From: JBPBQZ01 sp050955105
Lineage (GTDB): Bacteria > Pseudomonadota > Gammaproteobacteria > Burkholderiales > Burkholderiaceae
Assembly: GCA_050955105.1 (NCBI GenBank)
Contig: JBPBQZ010000152.1
Location: 1 to 13,925 of the forward strand
Length of the DNA stretch: 13,925 nt
Reading direction: 5' to 3'
The notes under the pieces were generated by a model that saw only the letters and a program-made list of their open reading frames with translations, had not been told where the DNA came from and did not search any database. Both the position numbers and the translations under genes were made by a program. Positions 1 to 8,085 of the stretch are shown here, piece by piece (within the stretch, counting starts at the first letter, position 1; every line of letters starts with the position of its first letter).

Positions 1-389
1 CGACGTCGCGCCGCCGGTGAGCGCAGCCTGCAAGATGTAAGGAACAAGCGGCGCGCCGCGATGCGCGCCGCAGTGTCACCTGAGCTACGTGACACGTTCG
101 TGTCCACGTCAAAATTTCGCAGCCCGCAGCCCATGTACACTCCGCCATTCGGTACATCCATCGAAATCGCCAGCGCCACCGCGCGTCGTAAATATTGGTA
201 ATCGAAAATTGATGGGCTCGACGCGCACGGTCGCTGCAGAGTTGTTTCCGTTTGTGTACATTCCGGCTTCGTCCATGCATTAGCGAACGAACGATCCTTA
301 CGATGTCTTGATTTCAATTTGTCTTTTGAAAGAAGGCTCGTAAGGCACACGAAAAGTATCTCAATTTCCGTTCAAGCCCTGGAATCCCC
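1..389. other. Gene-free leader upstream of the efflux operon, with several inverted repeats
   Basis: I see no supportable gene here; the short open frames lack a convincing start signal or protein-like composition. The stretch does hold structured DNA. GTGTCAC (73-79) and GTGACAC (89-95) are perfect inverted arms 9 nt apart, and the second arm overlaps a GACACG-TT-CGTGTC palindrome (91-104). ATGTAC (133-138) and GTACAT (152-157) form another inverted pair, and TGTACA recurs at 255-260. CCTTACGA (296-303) and TCGTAAGG (338-345) are a wider pair. I could not find a convincing -35/-10 pair for the pump operon. These repeats could be operators for a regulator of the pump, or for a gene lying left of the window. 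Confidence 0.5.
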
Positions 390-3300
390 ATGCTCGGCCT
401 AGTACGTATCGCTCTCCGGCGGCCCTATACTTTTGTCGTCCTGGCGATCCTCATCCTGATCATCGGCCCGCTTGCGGCGCTGCGTACGCCGACCGATATC
501 TTTCCCGATATCCGGATTCCGGTGGTCAGCGTCGTCTGGCAATACACGGGCTTGCCGCCCGATCAGATGGTGGGACGCATCACCTCGCCATTCGAGCGCT
601 CGCTCACCACGACGGTCAACGACATCCAGCACATCGAAGCGGAGTCGGTGAACGGCTTCGGCATCATCAAGATCTTCTTCCAGCCGGGCGTGAATATCAG
701 CAATGCCAACGCGCAGGTGACCGCCGTGGCGCAGACGCAGTTGCGTCAATTGCCGCCGGGCACCACGCCGCCGCTTATCCTGAATTACAACGCCTCGACC
801 GTGCCGATCCTGCAACTCGCCTTATCGGGCAAGGGACTGTCGGAGCAAAACCTCGGCGATCTCGGGCTGAACCAACTACGTCCGGCGCTCGTCACCGTGG
901 CCGGCGCATCGATTCCTTACCCATTCGGCGGCAAGAGCCGCCAGATACAGATCGACATCAATCCCGCGGCGCTGCAAGCACGCGGTCTGTCCGCGCAAGA
1001 CGTTGCAAATGCGCTGGCGAGCCAGAACCTGCTGACGCCTATCGGTACGGAAAAGATCGGCGACCACGAATACACGCTACAGCTGAACAACGCACCCTAT
1101 GCGCTCAAAGCGCTGGGCGACCTGCCGATCAAGGCGGTGAACGGCACTACCGTCTACATTCACGACGTCGCCAACGTGCGTGACGGCAGTCCGCCGCAAA
1201 CCAATATCGTGCACGTGGACGGCAAGCGCTCGGTGCTGATGTCGATTCTCAAAAATGGCTCGGTCTCCACGCTGGGCATCATCGACGGCATCAAGCAGCA
1301 CGTGATCGACGCCAAGGCTTCGTTGCCCGACGCGCTGCAAATCTCGCCGATCGGCGACCAGTCGCTGTTCGTACGCGCGGCCATCAGCGGCGTGGCGCGC
1401 GAAGGCGTGATCGCGGCCGCGCTGACCAGCCTGATGATCTTGCTATTCCTCGGCAGCTGGCGCTCGACTGTCATCATCGCCACCTCGATCCCGCTGGCGA
1501 TTCTTGGCTCTATTGCAACGCTGGCGGCGCTGGGCGAGACGCTCAACATCATGACGCTGGGCGGTCTGGCGCTCGCGGTGGGGATCCTCGTCGACGACGC
1601 CACGGTAACGATCGAAAACATCAACTGGCATCTGGAGCAAGGCAAGCAGGTCGAGGAAGCCATCCTCGATGGCGCGGCGCAAATCGTCACGCCGGCGTTC
1701 GTTTCATTGCTGTGCATCTGTATCGTGTTCGTGCCGATGTTCTTCCTCAACGGCGTGGCGCGTTTCCTGTTCGTGCCGATGGCCGAGGCAGTGATTTTTG
1801 CGATGATCTCGTCGTTCATCCTGTCACGCACGCTGGTGCCCACGATGGCGAAGTACTTGCTGCATCCACATGATCTTGACGAAGATGCGCATGAGAAGAA
1901 GCGTCCCGGGCCGCTCGGACGCTTCCAGCAAGGCTTCGAACGACGCTTCGAGAAGATTCGCGGCGGCTACCATGGCCTGCTTGAACTCGCACTGAACCAT
2001 CGCGCGCCGTTCGTCAGTTGCTTCCTCGGTTTCGTTGCACTGTCATTCGTGCTGGTGCCCTTGCTCGGCCGCAACTTCTTCCCGTCGGTGGACTCCGGCC
2101 AGATCCTGTTGCACGTGCGTGCGCCGATCGGTGTGCGGGTCGAGAAAACCGCACAGATCTTCGCTGACGTTGAAGCGTCGATTCGCCAGATCATTCCGCC
2201 CAATGAACTCAGCACAGTCGTCGACAACATCGGTTTGCCGGTGAGCGGTATCAACCTGGCTTACAACAACACCGGCACCATCGGTTCGCAAGATGGCGAT
2301 ATCCAGATTGCGTTGAGCGAAGATCACCATCCGACCGCCGATTACGTTAAGGAGATGCGCGCGAAGCTGCCGCGCCTCTACCCCGGCCTGACGTTCTCGT
2401 TTCCCCCCGCGGACATCATCAGCCAGATCCTCAACTTCGGCTCGCCCGCGCCGGTCGACCTGCAGGTTCGAGGCAACAACCTGTCCGCGAACTTCGCCTA
2501 TGCGAATCGCTTGCTGCGCGAGATCCGCCAGATTCCCGGTGTCGTCGACGCGCGTATCCAGCAGGCGCAAAATTCGCCGACCTTCAATGTCGATGTCGAC
2601 CGCACGCGGGCGCAGTTGCTCGGCATCAACGAACGCGACGTGACCAATAGCCTCGTGGTGAATCTCGCGGGGTCGAGCCAGGTTGCCCCGACGTTCTGGC
2701 TGAACAATGCGAATGGGGTGTCGTATCCCATCGTGATGCAGACGCCGCAATACAGCCTCGACTCGCTCGCCTCGCTGCAAAATTTGCCCATCACGTCGAA
2801 CCTGCAAAGCAACGGTGAGATTCTCGGTGGCCTCGCCACTGTCCAGCGCGCCAACAGCAATGCCGTCGTGAGCCAGTACAACGTGCAGCCGATGGTCGAG
2901 ATCTTCGCCACCACGCAGGATCGCGATCTTGGCGCCGTTGCTTCCGACATCCAGCGCGTCGTGAAGGACAACGCGGGCGCGCTGCCGAAGGGTTCGACGA
3001 TAGCCTTGCTCGGCCAGGTGGAAACCATGAACAGCGCCTTCGCCGGCATGCTGTTCGGGCTGCTCGGCGCGGTGGTACTGATCTACCTGATCGTCGTCGT
3101 CAACTTCCAGTCGTGGGCCGATCCGTTCGTCATCGTCATGGCGCTGCCTGCAGCGCTCGCCGGCATCATCTGGATGCTGTTCGCCACGCACACCACGCTG
3201 TCGGTGCCCGCGCTCACCGGGGCGATCATGTGCATGGGCGTGGCAACTGCCAACTCCATTCTCGTCGTCAGCTTCTGCCGCGAGCGCCTGGCCGAACATG

Positions 3301-3581
3301 GCGACCCGTTCAAGGCCGCGCTCGAAGCCGGCTTCACGCGCTTCCGGCCAGTGCTGATGACGGCGCTCTCAATGATCATCGGCATGGCGCCGATGGCCCT
3401 CGCAATGGGTGAGGGCGGCGAACAGAACGCACCGCTTGGCCGCGCCGTGATCGGCGGCCTGATTTTCGCGACCACCGCATCGCTGCTGCTGGTGCCGGTG
3501 ATCTTCTGCATGATTCACTCGCGGCCTGGCCGCGCGCTTGTTCCGACACCCGTTACGGGAGGTCCTGCTCATGTCGTCTAA
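390..3581 (+). CDS. RND efflux pump, inner-membrane permease subunit (AcrB-like)
   Basis: This is the proton-driven pump of a tripartite efflux system; it takes substrates from the periplasm or inner leaflet and passes them to the outer-membrane channel. At 1063 aa it has the usual AcrB-class size. TM1 is near residues 12-30, followed by a large periplasmic domain, TM2-6 (about 337-480), TM7 (about 540-558), a second periplasmic domain and TM8-12 (about 887-1040). The TM4 motif GILVDD gives the proton-relay pair D402/D403, and R984 and T991 match AcrB R971 and T978. The AcrB K940 position reads Ala (A954 in ATANSILVV), so the relay differs from AcrB. The start ATG at 390 has a weak GGAA 5 nt upstream. 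It is the first gene of the operon, and its stop overlaps the adaptor start by 11 nt. The substrate cannot be told from sequence; I place it in the multidrug (HAE) type rather than the heavy-metal type, with moderate certainty. Confidence 0.96.
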   Translation: MLGLVRIALRRPYTFVVLAILILIIGPLAALRTPTDIFPDIRIPVVSVVWQYTGLPPDQMVGRITSPFERSLTTTVNDIQHIEAESVNGFGIIKIFFQPGVNISNANAQVTAVAQTQLRQLPPGTTPPLILNYNASTVPILQLALSGKGLSEQNLGDLGLNQLRPALVTVAGASIPYPFGGKSRQIQIDINPAALQARGLSAQDVANALASQNLLTPIGTEKIGDHEYTLQLNNAPYALKALGDLPIKAVNGTTVYIHDVANVRDGSPPQTNIVHVDGKRSVLMSILKNGSVSTLGIIDGIKQHVIDAKASLPDALQISPIGDQSLFVRAAISGVAREGVIAAALTSLMILLFLGSWRSTVIIATSIPLAILGSIATLAALGETLNIMTLGGLALAVGILVDDATVTIENINWHLEQGKQVEEAILDGAAQIVTPAFVSLLCICIVFVPMFFLNGVARFLFVPMAEAVIFAMISSFILSRTLVPTMAKYLLHPHDLDEDAHEKKRPGPLGRFQQGFERRFEKIRGGYHGLLELALNHRAPFVSCFLGFVALSFVLVPLLGRNFFPSVDSGQILLHVRAPIGVRVEKTAQIFADVEASIRQIIPPNELSTVVDNIGLPVSGINLAYNNTGTIGSQDGDIQIALSEDHHPTADYVKEMRAKLPRLYPGLTFSFPPADIISQILNFGSPAPVDLQVRGNNLSANFAYANRLLREIRQIPGVVDARIQQAQNSPTFNVDVDRTRAQLLGINERDVTNSLVVNLAGSSQVAPTFWLNNANGVSYPIVMQTPQYSLDSLASLQNLPITSNLQSNGEILGGLATVQRANSNAVVSQYNVQPMVEIFATTQDRDLGAVASDIQRVVKDNAGALPKGSTIALLGQVETMNSAFAGMLFGLLGAVVLIYLIVVVNFQSWADPFVIVMALPAALAGIIWMLFATHTTLSVPALTGAIMCMGVATANSILVVSFCRERLAEHGDPFKAALEAGFTRFRPVLMTALSMIIGMAPMALAMGEGGEQNAPLGRAVIGGLIFATTASLLLVPVIFCMIHSRPGRALVPTPVTGGPAHVV

Positions 3582-4764
3582 ACCTGTCACCACCACCATC
3601 GCACATCCGCCCGTGCCGCGCCGCCGACTTGTCGTGATCGGTGCGGTAGTCCTCGTCGTCGCGTTGATCGTGATCGTCGCCGGCGTCGCACTGCGCGCCG
3701 TCGACAGCCGCAACCTCAAGACCTGGACCGCCGCGCAGACGATTCCCACCGTCACCGTGATTCATCCAGTCATTGCGGCGAACGGGCCGACGCTCGATCT
3801 GCCATCGCATCTGGAAGCGTATTCGCGCGCGCCGATTTTCGCGCGCGTGAGCGGCTATCTGAAGTCGTGGAGCGTGGATATCGGTACGCCCGTCAAGGCC
3901 GGGCAACTGCTTGCGGTAATCGAGTCGCCAGAGCTTGACCAGCAGTTGCTGCAGGCACGCGCCGACCTCGCCAGCGCACAGGCGAACGCGGCGCTCGCCG
4001 GGACCACCGCGAAACGCTGGCAAGCACTGCTCGGCTCGGACTCGGTCGCGCAACAGGAAGTCGACGAACGCACCGGCGACTACACGGCGAAAAAGGCCAC
4101 CGTCGCGGCCGCGCAAGCCAACGTCGATCGCCTGCTCGCGACCAAGGGCTTCGAACGCATCGTCGCGCCTTTCGACGGCGTGGTCACCGCACGCGATACC
4201 GATGTCGGCGCGCTCATCAACGCCGGCAGCGGTGGTATCGGGCAAGAGTTGTTCGTGGTATCCGACGTCAAGAAACTGCGGGTGTACGTGCAAGTGCCAC
4301 AGAGCTATGCACCCGATATTCGCGACGGCACCACCGCGACGCTGACCGTGCCGGAATATCCAGGCCAGCATTTCACGGCACGCGTGACCGCATCGGCGAA
4401 TTCGGTCAACGCAACCTCCGGCACCACGCTGGTTCAGCTACTCGTCGACAATGCCGACGGCAAGCTGTTGCCGGGCGGTTTTGCGAGCCTGCAATTCAAG
4501 CTGCCCGTGCAGCGAAACGCGGTACGCGTACCCGCCAGCGCGCTGGTGTTCGATGCGCGTGGGCTGATGGTGGCAACACTCGGCGCGAACGGCCAAGTCG
4601 CGTTCAAGAAGGTGACGATCAACCGAGATTTTGGTGACTCGGTCGAGATCGGCTCGGGACTTCAGCCGGCCGACCGCGTAATCGATACACCGCCCGATGG
4701 CCTAGTAGACGGCGATCATGTGCAGGTCGCCACCGCAGCCGCGAAGGTACCCGCCAATGGCTAG
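3571..4764 (+). CDS. RND efflux periplasmic adaptor (membrane fusion protein, HlyD/AcrA family)
   Basis: This adaptor bridges the RND pump and the outer-membrane channel. The protein is 397 aa, normal for the family. It begins with a basic N-terminus (PRRR) and one hydrophobic anchor (about residues 20-42), so it is probably membrane-anchored rather than lipidated. Next come a lipoyl/barrel-sandwich half (around FARVSGYLKSWSVDIGTPVK), an Ala/Gln-rich alpha-helical hairpin (about 125-190), the second lipoyl half (IVAPFDGVVTARDTDVGALI), a beta-barrel and a membrane-proximal domain. I chose ATG 3571 because GGGAGG lies at 3557-3562, 8 nt upstream; the ATG at 3538 in the same frame would add 11 residues without a comparable site. 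The start lies inside the end of the pump gene and the stop overlaps the next start, so translational coupling is likely. Confidence 0.95.
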   Translation: MSSKPVTTTIAHPPVPRRRLVVIGAVVLVVALIVIVAGVALRAVDSRNLKTWTAAQTIPTVTVIHPVIAANGPTLDLPSHLEAYSRAPIFARVSGYLKSWSVDIGTPVKAGQLLAVIESPELDQQLLQARADLASAQANAALAGTTAKRWQALLGSDSVAQQEVDERTGDYTAKKATVAAAQANVDRLLATKGFERIVAPFDGVVTARDTDVGALINAGSGGIGQELFVVSDVKKLRVYVQVPQSYAPDIRDGTTATLTVPEYPGQHFTARVTASANSVNATSGTTLVQLLVDNADGKLLPGGFASLQFKLPVQRNAVRVPASALVFDARGLMVATLGANGQVAFKKVTINRDFGDSVEIGSGLQPADRVIDTPPDGLVDGDHVQVATAAAKVPANG

Positions 4765-6196
4765 GCCAGCTAGGTTGCGTATTCCGGCGTTGGCGGCCGC
4801 ACTAGGCGTGCTCGCGGGCTGCTCGCTGGCACCGGACTATCAGGTGCCGCTCACGCCAGTGGCCGCCCAGTACAAGACGGTGGGACCATGGATCACCGCA
4901 CAGCCGGCCGATCAGTTGAGCCGCAATGGCTGGTGGAAGAGTTACAACGACGCGGGGCTCGACGATCTCGAGCAACGCTTGCTTGCCAACAATACGGATC
5001 TTGCCGCAGCGTTCGCGCATTACCGGCAAGCGCAGGCATTCGTGGATCAGGTTTCGGCTGGGCTTTTTCCGAAGCTCAGTCTGAGCGCGGTGCCGCAGCG
5101 TGACCGGCAGTCCGCCACGCGACCCTTGCGTGTCGGCGGCCCCAATGAATACAACTCCGCAACGCTCGGCGGCGAGATCGACTACGACCCTGACCTGTGG
5201 GGCCGCGTGCGTGATTCAGTGGCTGCCGGCAAGGACGAAGCGCAGGCCTCGAAGGCCGATCTGGCGTCGGTGCAACTGAGCCTGCAGATTCAACTTGCTG
5301 ATACCTACATTCGTCTGCGCGGTCTTGACCAGCAGAGCCAATTGCTGACCGATACCGTTGCCGCGTTCGCGCGCGCCTTGCAGCTTACGCAAACGCTGCA
5401 TGGCGGTGGACTTGTCTCCGGCCTCGATGTGTCGCGTGCGCAGACGCAACTGTCGTCGGCGAAATCGCAGTTATCGCAAAATCTTGCGCAACGTGCGCTG
5501 CTCGAGCACGCCATCGCCGAGCTGATTGGTGCGTCCGCATCCGAGTTCACTTTGCCGCAGCAGACCGCGCGTATCGCTTTGCCCGTGATTCCCGCCGGCC
5601 TGCCCTCGACCTTATTGCAGCGTCGTCCCGATATTGCCGCGGCCGAGCGCCGCGTGGCCGAAGCAAACGCGAAAATCGGTGTGGCGCGCGCGGCGTTCTT
5701 TCCGTCTCTCACGCTGAGCTTGCAAGGCGGATTCCAGAGTTCCGCATACGCCGGATTGATCAGCGCGCCCAACCTGTTCTGGGCGATCGGTCCGCAACTC
5801 GCGCAGTACGTGTTCGATGGGGGTTTACGACGTGCGCAGCTGAATTCAGCGAAAGCGGCCACCGATGAAGCCGGCGCGCGTTACCGCGGGGTGGTGCTGT
5901 CAGCGTTCCAGCAGATCGAGGACGATCTATCGCTGCTGCAGGATCTCGGCACCGCGCTGCAACAGCAACGCGACGCCGGCGATTCGGCACAGCATTCCGT
6001 CGACTTGGCGCTGAACCGCTATCGGCAGGGCGCGGTGGGCTATCTCGATGTCGTGCAGGCCCAAACCGCCGCGCTCGACGCCCAGCGAGGCGTGCTGGAT
6101 GTCCAGACACGGCAGTTGAGCGCGAACGTGCAGTTGATCAAGGCACTGGGCGGCGGATGGTCGAGTGAGGAGTTGGCGAGTACGGGGCCGGGTTAG
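4757..6196 (+). CDS. Outer-membrane efflux channel lipoprotein (OprM/NodT family)
   Basis: This is the exit duct of the tripartite pump: a trimeric outer-membrane barrel with a long periplasmic alpha-barrel. The protein is 479 aa, standard for the family. A lipoprotein signal ends in the lipobox LAGC, with Cys22 as the predicted lipidation site. Two outer-membrane efflux repeats follow; the family signatures YDPDLWGRVR and QRRPDIAAAERRVAEANA are visible, with Ala/Gln-rich coiled-coil segments around them. I chose ATG 4757 because it places the signal peptide at the N-terminus (MARPARLRIPALAAALG) and has AAGG 9 nt upstream. An in-frame start at 4718 would put 13 irrelevant residues before the signal. 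ATGGCTAG at 4757-4764 overlaps the adaptor stop by 8 nt. It is the last gene of the operon; 260 nt without a gene separate it from the next gene. Confidence 0.95.
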   Translation: MARPARLRIPALAAALGVLAGCSLAPDYQVPLTPVAAQYKTVGPWITAQPADQLSRNGWWKSYNDAGLDDLEQRLLANNTDLAAAFAHYRQAQAFVDQVSAGLFPKLSLSAVPQRDRQSATRPLRVGGPNEYNSATLGGEIDYDPDLWGRVRDSVAAGKDEAQASKADLASVQLSLQIQLADTYIRLRGLDQQSQLLTDTVAAFARALQLTQTLHGGGLVSGLDVSRAQTQLSSAKSQLSQNLAQRALLEHAIAELIGASASEFTLPQQTARIALPVIPAGLPSTLLQRRPDIAAAERRVAEANAKIGVARAAFFPSLTLSLQGGFQSSAYAGLISAPNLFWAIGPQLAQYVFDGGLRRAQLNSAKAATDEAGARYRGVVLSAFQQIEDDLSLLQDLGTALQQQRDAGDSAQHSVDLALNRYRQGAVGYLDVVQAQTAALDAQRGVLDVQTRQLSANVQLIKALGGGWSSEELASTGPG

Positions 6197-6456
6197 GCAC
6201 GCGGTGCAAAGCCGCCCGGATCGACCTGCCCGCTTTCGCCGCCAACGTCGGCTTTGAAGAATCATCGAGACCGTTGTGCCACGACGACACCGGTCGCGCC
6301 CGTGGCCCCTGACGTTACTTCTATTTCTGAGATTGGACGGGTCCGAATACAGCAAGCACCCGAAGCTGGATCATAATACGCAAGGTTTTGCGCCGTAGCA
6401 CCGGACCTTACGGGCAGGTACCGGTTTGCTGAATCTTATAAAGCGTGAGGATTTCA

Positions 6457-7023
6457 ATGCTGAAAGACGGGATGCGCCTGCGTTTGGCGCAATGTGCGAT
6501 AGCTGCATTGGCGCTGGCTGGATCGGCGACTGCAATGGCCGATCAATTCGGCGTTCAACTTGCCGGTGGTCTGGCTAATCACAACGGCAACAAAGAAGAA
6601 AAGATCGATCTGGGTGGCGTATGGGATCCGAACTTCACGTTCTGGCCCATCGGCGGCTATCACTTCACGCTGGTCGGCGAAGCGCATGTGGCTTATTGGC
6701 ATCCGACCAGCGGCCCCAATCCCAATAACGTCGTCGAATTCGGGCTGGGTCCGGTGCTGCGCTTCGAGCGCGCCAGCGGTGACATCCGGCCCTACGTCGA
6801 ATGGGGCGAAGGCCTGCGGCTGTTGTCGCACGCACGCATTAACGACAACTACACCATGTCGACGGCCTTCCAGTTTTCGGACATGGTCGGCGTCGGCGTC
6901 AAGTTTGGCGATCGTGCGCAGTATCAGGTGGGCTTCCGCTTCCAGCACATGTCCAACGCCAGTATCAAGCATCCCAATCCGGGCGTGAATTTCGAACAGT
7001 TGCTGCTGCAGTACAACTTCTGA
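6457..7023 (+). CDS. pagL: PagL-like lipid A 3-O-deacylase (acyloxyacyl hydrolase family)
   Basis: Enzymes of this family are small outer-membrane beta-barrels that remove the 3-O-linked acyl chain from lipid A, altering endotoxicity and membrane permeability. The 188-aa protein has a signal peptide ending AMA before D29, then alternating barrel strands ending in LLLQYNF with a terminal Phe, as outer-membrane proteins do. The C-terminal motif FRFQHMSNASIKHPNPG matches the PagL active-site region, giving His164 and Ser166. In Pseudomonas PagL the catalytic Glu lies 14 residues after the His; here that position is Asn178 and the nearest Glu is E180. ATG 6457 is chosen because GAGG (6447-6450) sits 6 nt upstream; the GTG at 6445 overlaps this ribosome site. 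The gene appears to be a single unit, ending at a strong hairpin 27 nt after the stop. Confidence 0.87.
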   Translation: MLKDGMRLRLAQCAIAALALAGSATAMADQFGVQLAGGLANHNGNKEEKIDLGGVWDPNFTFWPIGGYHFTLVGEAHVAYWHPTSGPNPNNVVEFGLGPVLRFERASGDIRPYVEWGEGLRLLSHARINDNYTMSTAFQFSDMVGVGVKFGDRAQYQVGFRFQHMSNASIKHPNPGVNFEQLLLQYNF

Positions 7024-7049
7024 GCGCGAGCCACATCGACCTCCTCGCA

Positions 7050-7080
7050 TGAACAGCACGCCGCGCCGGCGTGCTGTTCA
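7050..7080. terminator. Strong hairpin downstream of pagL, probable terminator
   Basis: TGAACAGCACGCCG (7050-7063) and CGGCGTGCTGTTCA (7067-7080) are perfectly complementary 14-bp arms around a 3-nt loop CGC. It lies 27 nt after the pagL stop, where a terminator is expected. There is no good T-run after the stem, so it may work as a weak intrinsic terminator or as an RNA-stabilising 3' end. The perfect symmetry would let it act on either strand. Confidence 0.6.
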
Positions 7081-7196
7081 GCGTCGTGTGCTATCCAGTT
7101 GTCCGCCACCGCGCTGGGCTATGACGCGTTGAATGCAAAGCGAAAGATTGAATAACTAGAATCGCCTCGCAAACAAACCACACAACGCCGCTGCCC

Positions 7197-7931
7197 ATGA
7201 AAAAAATACAGACCGCACTGCTGCTAATTGCCATGGTGGTACCGATGCTCTCGCGGGCCGCATCCGTGTCGGCCCCGGTGCTCAAACCAGGGGACACCTG
7301 GACCTATGCCACCACAGTGGAGACCGGCCCCAACGGTTGGCGACAGACGCGAGATGAGATCGTCGTGACGCGTGCCACGTCTGACCATGTCTATTTTGAA
7401 ACGAAGCAGGCCGGTGCTAACCAGGCTGCAACGGAAGTGATCGCGGGCGCCGACTGGAGTCGGTCACGGAGCGTGAACGGCACCGAGACGGTGGTCAATC
7501 AACCTTTGTCTTTTCCATTGACTGGGGGAAAGACATGGCAGGTGAAATATACCGAGGCACACCCGAACGTAAAGTACGATTCGGAGGCTTTCGCGATGCG
7601 CTTCAAGGTTATCGGCCCCGAATCCGTACAGGTTACCGCCGGCAAATTCGACGCGATCAAGATCGAAGCAGAAGGCGAATGGACCGCGCAAACAGCGCCG
7701 GTGCGTGCGGCGACCAGCGGAGTGCTGTCCAATCAGGGCGGCACGACTATCGTAATGCAGGCCCGAAATCCTACGTCGGTCACGGCCACCGGCCGGCTTT
7801 ATAAGGCATTTTGGTACGCCCCCAGCGTCGGTCGCTGGGTTAAATCCGTAGAAGAGTATTACAACAGCAACGACGTGCGCACCCAGCGATTCTCCAGCGA
7901 ACTCGAATCGTTCAAGCCTGCTTCGCAATAG
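7197..7931 (+). CDS. Secreted/periplasmic protein of unknown function
   Basis: I do not recognise a named family with certainty. The 244-aa protein begins with a clear Sec signal peptide (KK, then a hydrophobic stretch to about residue 18, with cleavage likely near SRA at 19-21), so it should be periplasmic or exported. The mature part is beta-rich with no transmembrane segment. It starts with the phrase LKPGDTWTYATTVE, has a mid-region PLSFPLTGGKTWQVKY, then VTAGKFDAIKIEAEGEW and later FWYAPSVGRWVK. This order (stability or size phrase, conversion phrase, WYAP...RWVK ending) recalls DUF3108/TapB-like beta-sandwich proteins, a tentative resemblance from memory. The start ATG 7197 is fixed by the signal peptide; no good ribosome site precedes it. 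It follows the pagL hairpin, so it probably has its own promoter. Nothing in its context indicates a role. Confidence 0.78.
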   Translation: MKKIQTALLLIAMVVPMLSRAASVSAPVLKPGDTWTYATTVETGPNGWRQTRDEIVVTRATSDHVYFETKQAGANQAATEVIAGADWSRSRSVNGTETVVNQPLSFPLTGGKTWQVKYTEAHPNVKYDSEAFAMRFKVIGPESVQVTAGKFDAIKIEAEGEWTAQTAPVRAATSGVLSNQGGTTIVMQARNPTSVTATGRLYKAFWYAPSVGRWVKSVEEYYNSNDVRTQRFSSELESFKPASQ

Positions 7932-8030
7932 CAGAAACCCAATTCGAGCAAAGGGCGCTTCGGCTATTTCTGCGGGCGCCGCATCGGCGGCGACTATCGC
8001 CCATCAACTTCCATCATGTAAGTCGCCCAA

Positions 8031-8059
8031 TTGATTTCGAGCGCCACTTGACTTATTGT
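8031..8059 (+). promoter_or_regulatory. Predicted promoter of the TetR gene
   Basis: TTGATT (8031-8036) and TATTGT (8054-8059) are 17 nt apart, four of six matches in the -10 element. Transcription would start near 8066, inside the palindromic operator at 8057-8072, so the repressor would block its own promoter. Prediction only. Confidence 0.4.
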
Positions 8060-8072
8060 ATCGATCGATACA
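8057..8072. promoter_or_regulatory. Perfect 16-bp palindrome, probable TetR operator (autoregulation)
   Basis: TGTATCGATCGATACA is a perfect palindrome lying 14 nt before the chosen TetR start. Two related sequences with the same TGTATC opening and a final ACA occur in front of the downstream dehydrogenase (8788-8803 and 8841-8856). A shared motif in front of a TetR gene and its neighbour is the usual picture of a local repressor's operator. Confidence 0.72.
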
Positions 8073-8085
8073 GAAGAGGATGATG

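Noticed and set aside
89..283. Short + strand frame in the leader
   Set aside because: Composition is not protein-like, there is no ribosome site, and it overlaps several inverted repeats.
296..345. Perfect 8-bp inverted repeat CCTTACGA / TCGTAAGG
   Set aside because: The 34-nt gap and single occurrence make chance plausible; no promoter element is placed sensibly relative to it.
2043..3299. A 418-codon open frame on the minus strand inside the RND pump gene
   Set aside because: It is the antisense shadow of a GC-rich gene: Arg/His/Asp-rich composition, no ribosome site, no family resemblance, while the + strand frame is an unmistakable RND pump.
6372..6377. CATAAT as a -10 element for pagL
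   Set aside because: Five of six consensus bases, but no acceptable -35 at 16-18 nt upstream.
7931..7973. GCAGAAA / TTTCTGC inverted pair after the secreted protein gene as a terminator
   Set aside because: 7-bp arms with a 29-nt loop and no T-run; not a convincing terminator.
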